Positions 13,646 to 24,199 of a stretch of 64,000 bases of DNA are shown here, piece after piece. The notes under the pieces were generated by a model. The model was not told where the DNA came from, searched no databases, and was given only the letters and a program-made list of their open reading frames with translations. Numbering within the stretch: the stretch's first letter is position 1; each line of letters starts with the position of its first letter. The stretch spans positions 58,012,001-58,076,000 of the forward strand of contig NC_064834.1 in NCBI RefSeq assembly GCF_024166365.1, in the 5' to 3' direction. A program made the position numbers and the translations under genes. Source of the DNA: Elephas maximus indicus. Its lineage: Eukaryota > Chordata > Mammalia > Proboscidea > Elephantidae.

Positions 13646-14942
13646 AAATATAATGACAAAATGGTACCCAGAGAGATTCCAGTTATGTAGGGCAACTGTG
13701 TAAGAGCTGGATCCCACCAAACGGATTTGGCTCCAGTCCACTTGTTTATTTTCTATCAGTTATTGGGTGCTCTGGGGAATGACTTACCCCTCAGGGAGCC
13801 AAAAGTTGTCTTCTTCTTCCAAATTATATGGATGAGGGTGCTTAAGCTTTTGTAGGATAATGTGATTTGCTCAAGGTCACACAGCTGGCAAAGCTGGAAT
13901 CTGGAGAACTTCAATTTCCTGAGTCCAGGTCCAAAGCTGATTTTACTCTGCATCCGAGCCTTTAAGTTTCAGTTCACCAGGTGCAGCTTTGGTCTTTTAG
14001 TAACCACAAGGTTCTGAACAAATCTAGGTTTGTTCCCCATTAATAATTTTAAAAATTGAACTAATAATCAGCATGCCATTCATTCCAGAGTAAACATTCT
14101 GGAGTGAGCTTTAAATAAAATGAAATAATTAAATAAAGAGATTTTTATATCTAATTGAAATGCAGGTAGAATTCATATAGTCAAATATACTCTGTTAGAA
14201 AAACCTTGAGCCTGTGTTTACTGGATTTTTCATGCAACTAACTCTTATTAAATCTTACAGATAGACCACTTCTATATCCAGACTTAACACCAAAGTTTGG
14301 GATAAAATAAACACCCTGAGGCACAAGTTTTAGAGACATTATCTGTTTAATAAATATGATTGTAAAAGCAATAAACAAGAGCATTATACATTACACTACA
14401 TAGTATTTAACAAAAAAATACATCAAAAAAGTCATTTGAAAATTAGAAGTAGTCCCAATACTATAAGAAAACTTTTTTTTTTTTTTTTTTGAATTGGCTT
14501 CCTATAAAAATAAGTTGGCAAATGAGGGATTTTAATGCTCAGTTGGAATCCTGGAAAACACAGAACAGATGCCAAGCACCCCAGTGCTCTCAAAGTTGCT
14601 ATTTGGAACTTATGAAACAAAGCAAGGCAAATCAATGCATTTTGGACAGGGAGCCCAATTAGGAATGGGCAAGGGAGAAAATGTTGGTTGGTTAGTTCAG
14701 GGTAGAACATGCACAGTTTGCCTTTAGGAATTTGAGAAAACCTTGCCATATCAGACTTTTAGCTTGCCATGAATCTTACCTTCCACATACATCTCTCCCC
14801 ACCCATCCCTCTGGCCTTAAGCCCACCAAATTCCTCACTGTGTTTGTACCTGCCGTTAGGGAGTAGGTAGGCACTGTGTCCTTCCCATTTGTAGGCTCTA
14901 ATTACTGCCTTCTCTTTGAGATTGAGCTAGAATGGCCTGGTA

Positions 14943-15132
14943 CTGTGGTTCTCAAACTTTAGCATGCACAACAGATCCATCTGGAAAGCATGTTGAAACA
15001 GATTGCAGGTCTCCACCCCTAGCATTTCAGATTCAGTAGGTCTGGGGTGGGGATCCAGAATTTACATTTCCAACATGTCAGACGTGATGCTGATACTACT
15101 GGTCTGGGTACCACACTTTCAGAATCACTGGC
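14943..15132 (+). mobile_element. MER5A-type DNA transposon remnant (hAT-Charlie)
   Basis: gtggttctcaaactttagc at one end and cacactttcagaatcactg at the other, with agattcagtaggtctggggt inside. Terminal inverted repeats are recognisable. Confidence 0.88.
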
Positions 15133-17540
15133 CTAGGTCAAAAGAACAATGAGGTACCCTCTGAGAAGTACCTTGCCTCACTAATCTCCTATAGGTGGGA
15201 TGGAGCTTCGAGGAGAGGCACATGAGGAAACTGGAGATGCAGAACCTATAGCTGTCCACTTCTGGTCACTTCCCCAAACGCCAGGCATCTCCTGTTTACC
15301 TCCATCTTAAATTAGGGCTTACAAGTCAATTCTTCTCTATACCCTTTCACATAAACATTCATTTATTTCTTCAACAAATAATTTTCTTAATACCTACTCT
15401 ATTAAGCAAGGCACTGTGCTAAATTGAATGTTATTCCCATTTTCATAAATTCCCAGTGAATGTTATTTGAATGGCAACTCTGAGGGTTCCCTGTGCTATT
15501 CTGAGGGAGCCCCTTTTGTCTTCCAGATTAAATTTGGGATGTTCCAACTGAAGAGGATCAAAGAGGGTGTTTTGTATAGGATAGGAAGCCTGGCAGATTG
15601 GGGATCAACTGGGTGGCTGCTCCAGGCATAATCCATTTCCCAGATTCATACTGGGTGTCCTCAACCATAAAACCTGCTTGATTAACATCTAACAGTGGCT
15701 TTGCTACTATTCCCCTGCCTGAGCTACATAAGGGCAGGGGTCATCAGGATCTTTAGGGTACCCACATTAGTACCAGGTCCTGTTATACCCTGTTTTGGCT
15801 TGGGTACAGAGCCAAGAAGGAGGCTTTGCTTTCCATGTAGTTTAGCAGAACTGTTTTCTCCCATATTTTCAAATGAGTTCTGGTCTTGCTCAATCTATTA
15901 TATTTAAGGGCATTTTGCTGGACACACTTTTTTTTTTTTTTTCTAGGCCTTTTATGATCACTCTGGGAAAACTGGAATTTCTTCATGTTTTGAAGACAAT
16001 ATACTTTGCTGCAGTCAGCTAACTGCCTTCTTTTATAGTCATTTATCTTCCTTTCATTGATGCTATGATGCTCGGGAATCAGACCATATGCATGTGAAAT
16101 AGCAGGGATCATCCTAAATAATCGAAACATTATCTCAGTGTAAGACAAGAACCTCCACATACTCTCTGAGAGTCTTTGATACTCTCAGATGTTAAATCCA
16201 TTAACCCGCTTCTTTCTGTTTAAAATCAGTTTTATTTCACAAATATTTTCACTCTATTGTGAGAGAGGAAATATTGGGTAACAGCAACCATCACAGGAGG
16301 AAATTGCCCTTTCACACAGTAACAGGTTCAAAACACCTCTTGCAAGAATCTTCTGGAATCTGACTGGATGAGATTTTTGTTAAGGTGTTGAGAACACCAC
16401 TATTCACTTGCATGCTTTCTTTTCCAAGGTACATGGCCGGATCTGAAGTCCTTTGCATGTATCAACTCTTTCACACATTTGATATGTTTCCAGGAGGGAA
16501 AGGCAGGGATATTTGAATGGGACAGGTTCAGGAGGAAGAAACAGGGATGCATGGAGCTGAACCTTGCTGGGCAGGTTGCAGCTTGGTCAGTGTGCGTGGA
16601 AGCTGGCATGCTTGCAAGTGTACAAAGCTGATGAAGAGATGGTGAACTTGTGAGAATGCAGGGGCAGGGTTGGTGGAGGTTAGGCCAGTATTTACGAAAT
16701 TTCAGAATTAATGTCCAGAATGTAAAAACATGTTTGGGGAAGAAAAAGTGGGAGCAGTTGGGTAATTTGGGGATCGGAAGAAAGAGATTCAAAGACATCA
16801 ACAGATCATGACCACACATGGATGGCAATCAAATGGAATAGCAAGACAATAAGTAACAGGATTCCATTTTCTACCTAGGTTGGGACAGGTGTAGGGAAAG
16901 CTGCAAGGGGAAGCAGCCACAGTGGGAAGAGATGAGAAGGTAGGAAAGGTCCATTTCTGACATGCTTGCCTCCCTGCCTGCCTTTGTTTCTTCCCTGTTC
17001 TACCTGCAGACATGGATTTCCACCTCACTTCTTTGTCCCTGTGGCGGCACAAAATGAAGAAAGTAGCCTGTGGCCACTCCTGAACCAACAGAGCTACCCC
17101 AGTCAACTGAGAAGGGAAATGGCAATAGGGAAATTAGACCAGAGAAACAGCTCAGGGTTTCAAACTCCTGTGCATGTCTTTGTGTCTTATGAAATGGGCT
17201 GGGGTGGCTAATCCACCCATCAGCCAGTAGTGCTAAAATAGCTGTTAAACCTAGAGCCAAGAATACTTCCAAAAATACATGCAGATCTCCTTGGCCTATA
17301 TATGTTATGAATTTTCTACAAACACGACCGATCAGAAAAAAAGAGAGAAGAAGAAGAAAGGGGGAGGGGAGTGTTTTCCATTAAAATAGAGCACCTGTAC
17401 ACTGCCCCTCCCAACATGTTCTCAAATTATTGTCCACATGCACAGGCTTAAAGCTAAAAACCCTTGTTGTCTGTGTCTGAAGCATTAAAAAGTCCCGATG
17501 CAGTGCGTGTTTGTTTGTTTGTTTTTGGATTTTGATTGTT

Positions 17541-17558
17541 TTTATTTATTTATTTATT
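17541..17558 (-). promoter_or_regulatory. SORCS1: overlapping AATAAA hexamers, candidate poly(A) signal for b-type mRNA
   Basis: The plus strand has a TTTA repeat here, which reads as several overlapping AATAAA hexamers on the minus strand, about 230 bases after the tail-b stop. The following minus-strand sequence is not clearly GU-rich, so it may be only a simple repeat. The true 3'UTR could extend several kilobases further. Confidence 0.25.
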
Positions 17559-17787
17559 TTGTTTGTTTTTTACTGGCGTCCTCCATTCAAACATTTACAT
17601 AGGTAGGGATTTCTTTTGTGCTTTGATTCTCAGCAACTATGGAAATATTTCCTGGCAAAATAGGAAACAGAACAACAAAGGAAAGAAAAAAAAAAAATAA
17701 AGTTAGTGGTCATGAAGGATGATGCACTCGACAAGAGGGAAATTCTCTCCTGATCAGCAGGTCGCCTGTAGTCTTTGGGGGCTTTCC

Positions 17788-17923
17788 TTAAATTGCAAAG
17801 TGTGCCCCTGTAGATCCCTGCTTTGGCGTTGAAGGCGGAGTGGCGTGTCTTGCTCTTTGCAATCGGAGAGATGAGTCACCCGGTTGAGTAGAAGGGGAGG
17901 GAGGGGAGGGTAAAGCTACTCTC
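17788..17923 (-). CDS. SORCS1: SORCS1 alternative terminal exon, b-type cytoplasmic tail
   Basis: Second terminal coding exon, also joined to the AG at 19886. The acceptor is TTTTCTCTTAG before 17923. The first base completes Arg, then 44 residues and TAA at 17790-17788. It reads RVALPSPPSPSTQPGDSS, LRLQRARHATPPSTPKQG and STGAHFAI. This closely matches the human SORCS1 b tail that I remember, which ends in QYAI; here the tyrosine is phenylalanine. The tail is rich in Ser/Pro/Arg and has no YxxPhi motif, in line with the family finding that SorCS1b stays mostly at the cell surface. No ATG-started frame covers it; it was found by matching the predicted tail on the minus strand. Intron from the transmembrane exon is 1962 bp. 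Confidence 0.93.
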
Positions 17924-18515
17924 CTAAGAGAAAACGTGTAACACTTACTCATTTAATGACACTGGAAATGGAAAGGTGTCAGAGACTTTGCAGTGTGCTG
18001 CGAGATCTTCCTGGTGAAGGAGGGATTGCTACATTAATAAAGTCAACAGCGGCTGTACTTTATGCCCCATGGAAATGGATTGAGAACCAGATGACCCAAA
18101 AAGATGCACTTAGAAGCTTTAGAAGTGAATAGCCAGGGTGAACGCTTCTCTGGACCCAAAGACAGAAAAGCCTTTTTCTGTTTCACCTGAAGCAATTATG
18201 CATTTGTCACCCTGTCTACCCAAATAAAAGAAAGCGTGCTGCGAAAATCGGACACCAGATGTGGCTGCAGTTGTTATTATTACCTATGATACGAGCCAGT
18301 CATTGCATTTAAATTTCCCCTTAATACAGCCACAGACCTTTCCCATATCCATTTAAAGAGAGGGTAATATTTCCATTTAGGTACTCATTTTTTCTCCCAA
18401 GTAACAGATTAAAAATCTTATGTAAGGGCCTTTTAGGTGGTTGGCATTATCACATTAGAATGAAGCATGAATGATTACATACAAATCTATCATTGTAGTC
18501 GGCAATGCAGGGTCT

Positions 18516-18686
18516 GAAAAAACCAAAACCAAACTCACTGCTGTCGAGTCGATTCTGACTCATAGTGACCCTACAGGACAGAGTAGAACTGCCCCATAGA
18601 GTTTCCAAGGAGCACCTGGTGGATTCGAACTGCCAACCTCTTGGTTAGCAGCCATAGCACTTAACCACTACACCACCAGGGTTTCC
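18516..18686 (-). mobile_element. AfroSINE with 11-bp TSD, between the two tail exons
   Basis: Near-consensus reverse copy. atgcagggtct flanks it at 18505-18515 and 18687-18697. It lies between the c and b terminal exons. Confidence 0.94.
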
Positions 18687-18911
18687 ATGCAGGGTCTAGA
18701 TGAGAATATTTACAGCTTCAACTCCTGATGCCACAGACAGGAGGAACCAAAGAGAGAAAATGATCAGCAATGGTGGCTCCATGAACTTGTCTAACTTTCT
18801 GGAAAATGTCCTTTGTAACAAAAGGTAGGACTTGGCAATTAAACCTCAGACTCTCCATACCTAGTTGTTGGATTCTCATGCTTACTTCACAGGCAGAGAG
18901 TGAGCTCTATT

Positions 18912-18917
18912 TTTATT
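18912..18917 (-). promoter_or_regulatory. SORCS1: AATAAA hexamer, candidate poly(A) signal for c-type mRNA
   Basis: TTTATT on the plus strand gives AATAAA on the minus strand, about 680 bases beyond the tail-c stop and before the tail-b exon. Position is suitable, but one hexamer is weak evidence. Confidence 0.2.
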
Positions 18918-19592
18918 TCTGATAAGGGATGGGCAAAAAAGAAGAAAACATTTGCCAATCTGCCCTGTAACAGACTGACCCTCCAATGGTCTCTCTCAGG
19001 GCGTTTTACTCCCTGGGTGTTTGGCAAACTTTGTCTCTTGTGCTCAAATTCTCAGGTTCCATGTTTCCAGGGGGACAGTTTCTAGACTACTGCTAGATTA
19101 AAAAAAGAAAATTCTGAGGGTCATCAGGCTGGCCACTCTCATAATATTACTTCTCGTCTGGGTCCTGGAGCAATGTGCCCTCTGTAGAACTGTCTCAATT
19201 TGTGGCCACCATGTCTTGTTTTGACCATTACGAACCTGTTGCTCACATCCTGCCCGACCCTCGGGTCTACCAGCTCCAGCCTTTGAGGCCTCTCCTTCTC
19301 GCATATTGTTAGAGCAAATACATTGCTCTTTGCCAACGAACATTCGAAGCTCAATGGTTTAGCAAGGGTTTTTGCCAAAGGAGGAATAAACTAATGACAA
19401 AGGAGCAAGAAGGGTTTTTTTTTGTTTGTTTGTTTTCTTTCCAGTGGAAGGAAGCAGGGAAAGAGGCATCTTAGCAGTTTCTCTCAGGGGTGTTAGAGCA
19501 GAAGAAAGTGGTTACATTAAGCCAGAAAGGGGTTAGAGAGAGATTCAGCCAGTGACTACTACTGAAGCTGAACAGCTTACAGCTACCGGGAA

Positions 19593-19761
19593 TCATTTAC
19601 CTATGTGCTGGGATTCCACCTTCTCATCTAAGAGCTGGCCAGGCCTCCTTAGTTGAGTCTGAGGGGTATTGGGCCTGCTTTCAGTGTGACTGAATGGACT
19701 GATCATCTCTTGTTCTTTCTCATTCTGCATCTGGGCATAAACATTAATGCCCGGGATCTTC
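19593..19761 (-). CDS. SORCS1: SORCS1 alternative terminal exon, c-type cytoplasmic tail
   Basis: Terminal coding exon only 124 bp after the transmembrane exon. The acceptor is AATGTTTTAG before 19761. The first base completes Arg (AG|G), then 55 residues and TGA at 19595-19593. The tail reads KIPGINVYAQMQNEKEQEM, ISPFSHTESRPNTPQ, LRRPGQLLDEKVES and ends QHIGK. YAQM fits the YxxPhi adaptor-binding motif and GQLLDE contains a dileucine next to acidic residues. In the family, the c-type tail supports internalisation. No ATG-started frame covers this exon; it was found by reading the minus strand. The last codons (ATA GGT AAA TGA) contain a possible splice donor, AG|GTAAAT at 19600, so a further spliced form is possible. 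Confidence 0.93.
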
Positions 19762-19885
19762 CTAAAACATTAACAGAAACCGTCACTACGGTGCACAGAA
19801 GAGGCACGTCACTGTGACGTGTGCTTCTGCACCTGTCAGGGAGCAGCAGGGGAGCTGTGGGCAGGGGGGAGGGGGAGGCACGCAC

Positions 19886-19991
19886 CTTTTGAACTTGTAG
19901 ATTACGAACACTGCCAGCCCCACAAACACCACTGAGAGCAGCATCAGCATGGCTGATCCACTGTGGGTTGGAGTGAGGTCCACCAGCGGGG
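19886..19991 (-). CDS. SORCS1: SORCS1 exon, transmembrane segment
   Basis: 106-bp exon, phase 1 in and phase 2 out. The acceptor is CCCCTAG before 19991 and the donor is AG|GTGCGT at 19885. It encodes PLVDLTPTHSGSAM, then the hydrophobic LMLLSVVFVGLAVFVIY followed by KFK and a split Arg. The basic KFKR is the stop-transfer signal on the cytosolic side. The juxtamembrane LTPTHSG is the SORCS1 form as I remember it; SORCS3 differs here. The exon ends two bases into the Arg codon, and both tail exons downstream begin with the G that completes AGG. If the next 124-bp intron is retained, the frame reads a short Cys/Pro-rich tail and stops at about 19786. Confidence 0.96.
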
Positions 19992-20214
19992 CTAGGGGAA
20001 AAAACAAGGCAAGGTCATGAGCAGAGACTCTGGCAGGTGAGACTCCAGGAGGGGACCACACTGCTTACACACAGGCATGGTGAATCCCAGGGACCTGTCT
20101 GGGGATGTACATGCAAGATCATGTCACATGGGGGATGTGTGCATATACCCAAGCCTGTCCCACTCCCTGGAATGCTCCATCACACTATTCAAGCAGTACA
20201 GCGGAGAAACTGAA

Positions 20215-20612
20215 GCACAGACCTTGGAGTCAGACTGAGTGGATTCAAGCCCTGCTCTACCACTTGCTGGCTGTGGGACCCCAGGCACGTTGCTTGACCA
20301 TAACTTGTCGCCATCGAGTCAATTCTGACTCGTAGTGACCCTATATGACAGAGTAGAACTGCCCCATAGGGTTTCCAAGGCTGTAAACCTTTATGGAAGT
20401 AGACCGCCACACCTTTCTCCCATGGAGTGGCTGGTGGGTTCAAATCCCTGACCTTCTGGTTAGAAGCCAAGAGCTTAACCACTGTACTACCAGGGCTCCT
20501 TTCTTGACCATAATGTGCCTTAATGCGGTGCAATGAAAAGAATAATACCATATACCTTATTGGGTTGTTATGAGGATTAAATGAGGTAACGCATGTGAAA
20601 CAATGAGAACAG
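20215..20612 (+). mobile_element. MIR, split by the AfroSINE
   Basis: Left half has the MIR core (gagtggattcaagccctgct, then ccacttgctggctgtg). Right half has ggttgttatgaggattaaat. The AfroSINE interrupts it at 20304-20502. Confidence 0.8.
20304..20502 (-). mobile_element. AfroSINE inserted in a MIR, 11-bp TSD
   Basis: cttgaccataa at 20293-20303 and 20503-20513 flanks it, and MIR sequence continues on both sides. Confidence 0.94.
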
Positions 20613-20790
20613 TGCTCAGCTGCTAACCAGAAAGTCAGTGGTTGGAACTCACCAGTCACTTCATGGAAGAAAGATGATGTTGCAGCCTGCTTCTGTAAAG
20701 ATTTTTAGCCTTGGAAATCCTGTGGGGCAGTCCTACCCTGTCCTATACGGTTGCTATGAGTCAGGATCGACTCGATGACAATGGGTTTAT
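20612..20790 (+). mobile_element. AfroSINE, forward copy
   Basis: cagctgctaaccagaaagtc near the start; ggttgctatgagtcaggatc and gactcgatgac at the tail. The outermost head bases are missing. Confidence 0.87.
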
Positions 20791-20825
20791 AAGTATTAGC
20801 TTTAATTGTTACTGCTTGTATTACT

Positions 20826-20859
20826 GGAGCCCTGGTGGTGCAGTAGTTAAGAGCTTGGT
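20826..20859 (+). repeat. AfroSINE head fragment
   Basis: Only the first ~34 bases of the SINE remain (ggagccctggtggtgcag onward), running directly into an AT-rich tract. Confidence 0.75.
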
Positions 20860-21000
20860 TATTATTAATCAACATTTACAATAATATTTATATTAATAAT
20901 ATGTACAATATGTATATTTATATTTGTTAATTTAATATTTATAATACCTACATTTATATTTTTATAATAATAATATAGTACTTATTATTATTATTAAACG
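20860..21000. repeat. AT-rich low-complexity tract
   Basis: Nearly pure A/T with repeated TTATTA and AATATTTATA units. Confidence 0.85.
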
Positions 21001-22639
21001 TTCCCATACTCTGAGGGCAAACTCTTCCCACTAAGCAATGCAGATAATCAATAAAACCGCCACTGAGAATTTTTTAAAGAATTATCTTATCCATTCTCCC
21101 TCACTATTACCCCAGCAATCCTCACGTGAGAGAAAGAACTGGAGAGTGATGGAACTTGTTTGTCTTTGCACACAAGAAACCGATGGCTACGTGAATACTT
21201 TAAAAGGGAAGTCACTTCTCTGATGCTGGAGGGGTGTGTGTAACTGGAGCTGTCTCTGGGCTCCTTGTCAGTAAGCTCTGACCTCTCCGATACAGCGAGT
21301 TCTCCTCAGCAAGCTCTCATCTCCTCAGACTGAGAGACCTGGGCCGTCATAGAGTCTCCATCCCTGACTTCCCCCTCAGAATGCAGCTCTGGAGAATGTG
21401 TCTTTCCACCTCTAACCTTCCCTGATATCAGGGTCAAACCTGTTGTGCTTGTAATGATTTTTTTTGCAATTAATTTCCACCCTCTTGAAAACTGACATTT
21501 TCCAAATAGAGCATAGCTCAAGCATAAAAGACCAGCCACCTGTACCTCTAGGAAGCTTGGATGCTGACCTTTACCATCCATCAATTTAAGCAAAGCCTGA
21601 TACCCAGAGATGTGGATGACCTTTGAGTACCATTTCCTGTGGCCTTTCTTTGCTGAAAGCTAAGAGGGCAACATTCTCGTCACCCGGGTACAAAAGTTCA
21701 AAAATAAGCAACTATAATACTGATGGTCTCAGACAAGACTCACAGCTGCTTCTGCTCCATCTGGCTTCTGGAGGATGACATCCCACGTGGTAACCACTAC
21801 TGGGAAGCATAGTCCCTATAACCACATACATTTGGCGAAAAACAAAAATCAAGCCTTCTCTCTCAGCAAATAAGCTTAGTCATTTTAGTTGAATCAGCTT
21901 TTGGAAGGTGCTGACATTAAAGACCCCCTGCTCTTCTCTCTCTCTCTGTAAGCCAGGCAGCTCTGAAGCTGTGAAGTGCAAGCATAAGAGTCTGTGTGAG
22001 ACGAATTCCACTGCAGTGGAATACCCAGGGCAAATTTGCTTCCGGTTGAAATTAGAAAATAAAGGTCGCTTTCACTTACTTAGGCAAACACAACACCATC
22101 GACCCAGGAGTCCAGAAGTACCTCACAACTCATTCATGTTGTATTTGGTAAGATGTCATTGGGGGAAAGAGAACATCTTCTGTTTGTCACAGGCTTTATT
22201 GCAATTGATTTTCACAAACGTAAGGCAGGGACTATGAACCCCAATGAACAGATACAAACAGTGAAATTCTGATTGCTTAATGACAGTCTAAAGGTCTCAG
22301 AACTAATAAACAGAAAACTAGGACTTCAGTCCAAGTCATCTTTCCCTTTCTCTCTTACACATATACACACACACACCCCACACCCACACTTTCTGCATAC
22401 TTAATCCTGGGCTAATTTTGGCGGGAGATATCAATATTTCAAGAGCAATTCCTGAGGCTGGGATTAGGGCTAAGACTATAGCACAAGAAAGCAAGTGACA
22501 AGTGACACAAGTTGAACCACTAAGTTTTAAAAGGAGCAGTTAGAATCACGGCTCGCACACTCTTAAACTTGGATGATGTGTACCTATATCTATGTGTGTG
22601 TATAAATATGTATACATAGACACCATATATAAAAAAAAA

Positions 22640-22895
22640 AAAAAAAAAGATGTGAAAATATCTAGAGAAATGGACCCTTGGGCACCCATCACTCAGCTTC
22701 AACAACCATCAACTCATGGCCAATGTTATTTTGCCTCTACCACTACTCCATCTCTCCCGTCTCCAACTGCCACCACTGGCCTATTTTGGAGAAAATATTA
22801 CATATCATTTCATCTGTAACTCTAAAAGGTTTAAAGCATCTCTTTCTTAACATTATTATAATACCATTATCACACCTAAATAAATAATAATGAAA
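22640..22895 (+). mobile_element. old L1 (L1M-type) 3' fragment
   Basis: cacccatcactcagcttcaac, ctcatggccaatgttatttt and accattatcacacctaaata follow the 3'UTR of old L1 elements. Confidence 0.75.
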
Positions 22896-23374
22896 TGTAT
22901 TTTGAAGGTTATCTTCTAAACCCTTAATTTCACAGGGAACAAATTGAGGCCCAGAGAGATTCGGTCAGAGACAGGAATAAAGCCAAACATCTAACTACTA
23001 ACTAAATGTTTTTAGAATACCAGCGCTACAGAGAAACCAAGAATACTGAGCTTGCTTGAAAGGGCTGGCATTTGAAATAAATGCAAAAACTAAAAGAGAG
23101 GAAATTGCAGTGGCTAGGTTCTTAGTAACAGGGAAAGCAACCCCCACCCTACCACCACCACCCACAGGCCAACCTCCAATCCTCCCACCTACACAAATGG
23201 ACTATCTTTCCCTTCTCTCCCCTGCTTCCTCTCCTCTCTCTCCATATCACAAGGTAAACCTACCTTTCAGTTCTACATCATTTACACTTGAATCACTATT
23301 CCTAAACAAGCACTTTAATACTGTTAAATACTTGGCATAATATTTTGGGAAAATAAGCTTCCATATTCCAAGTT

Positions 23375-23424
23375 CCAAATGTGTGTTATTTGTCCCCCTC
23401 CAAATGTGTGTTATTCGTCCCCCT
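23375..23424 (+). repeat. 25-bp tandem duplication
   Basis: Two adjacent copies of a 25-bp unit starting ccaaatgtgtgttatt, differing at one base (t/c). Confidence 0.92.
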
Positions 23425-24037
23425 CCCCGGCCTTTCATCTGTCAGTCACTTCTCGGAGTCCCACAAGCTGGCAGGCAGGAAGCAGCAAGCCAGCAGGGGC
23501 ATGAGATTGAGCAACACTGCCCTCTGTGTCCCTTAGGTGGCTTTGGCTTACGATCTGTGCCTGAATATAAACGGATCTATTGTTGCTCCACACAACAGCA
23601 GCTGCACATCTTAGTTTGCCCAACATTTAGGTGTGTTTGTGTGTGTTTTGCTGAGGAATGGAAACTTGTGATAAATGGGCTTTCGCTTGTTGTATGGAAT
23701 TAGCATAAATTAATCCCTCTCCAATTTCAGCCTAAACAAGGAAGACGTGTGGGGAAAAGTGCTGAGCAGTTTATTTGCCATTATTCATGCACAGAGGAAA
23801 ACGTGAATACACGCAGTACTCCAAGTGACTCGACATATCTAATCTTGGGCGCTGGTACACATAGTTTCTAAAGTCTTATGAGAAACTCAGAAATGCATAG
23901 AATTATAATGTAATATAATTATATTATATAATTATAATATATGGTTACAGTAATAATAGCAGTCTGCTTGTAAAAAGTACCTTATATGTTATTGTTAGTT
24001 GCCAGTTATTGTTGTTAGTAGCTACTGAGTCTATATA

Positions 24038-24183
24038 TAAACCCACTGCCATCAAGTCGATTCTGACTCATAGCGACCCTATAGGACAGAGTAGAACTGC
24101 CCATAGGGTTTCCAAGGAGTTGCTGGTGGATTCGAACTATGGACCCTTTGATTAGCAGTTGAATGCTTCACTACTGCATGCTC
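24038..24183 (-). mobile_element. AfroSINE, directly before the RTE insertion
   Basis: gccatcaagtcgattctgac and ctatggaccctttgattagc identify it. It abuts the 16-bp TSD of the LINE at 24200. Confidence 0.87.
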
Positions 24184-24199
24184 ACAGGTTGTGTGTATG

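Larger units (their letters stand above)
1..17540. other. 3' flank and possible long 3'UTR of SORCS1; no gene seen
   Basis: No open frame here looks like a gene. Content is repeats listed separately (AfroSINEs, RTE LINE pieces, MLT1-like LTRs, MER5A, MIR/L2-like pieces) and AT-rich unique sequence, notably 10.0-10.9 kb. Stretches such as 8630-9300, 11400-12500 and 15200-17200 gave nothing I recognise. Part of it may be SORCS1 3'UTR. Confidence 0.6.
17924..19592. other. interval between the two tail exons
   Basis: Intron for the b-type transcript and 3'UTR for the c-type transcript. Holds one AfroSINE (18516-18686) and otherwise unique sequence. The stretch near 18060-18360 is not a recognisable repeat and could be conserved non-coding DNA. 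Confidence 0.6.

Noticed and set aside
16400..17272. Cluster of open frames of 81-142 codons on both strands
   Set aside because: Overlapping frames on both strands without motifs or splice context; composition is ordinary non-coding DNA.
20189..20659. 156-codon open frame on the minus strand
   Set aside because: It runs through the AfroSINE and the split MIR, so it is repeat-derived; no protein family resemblance.
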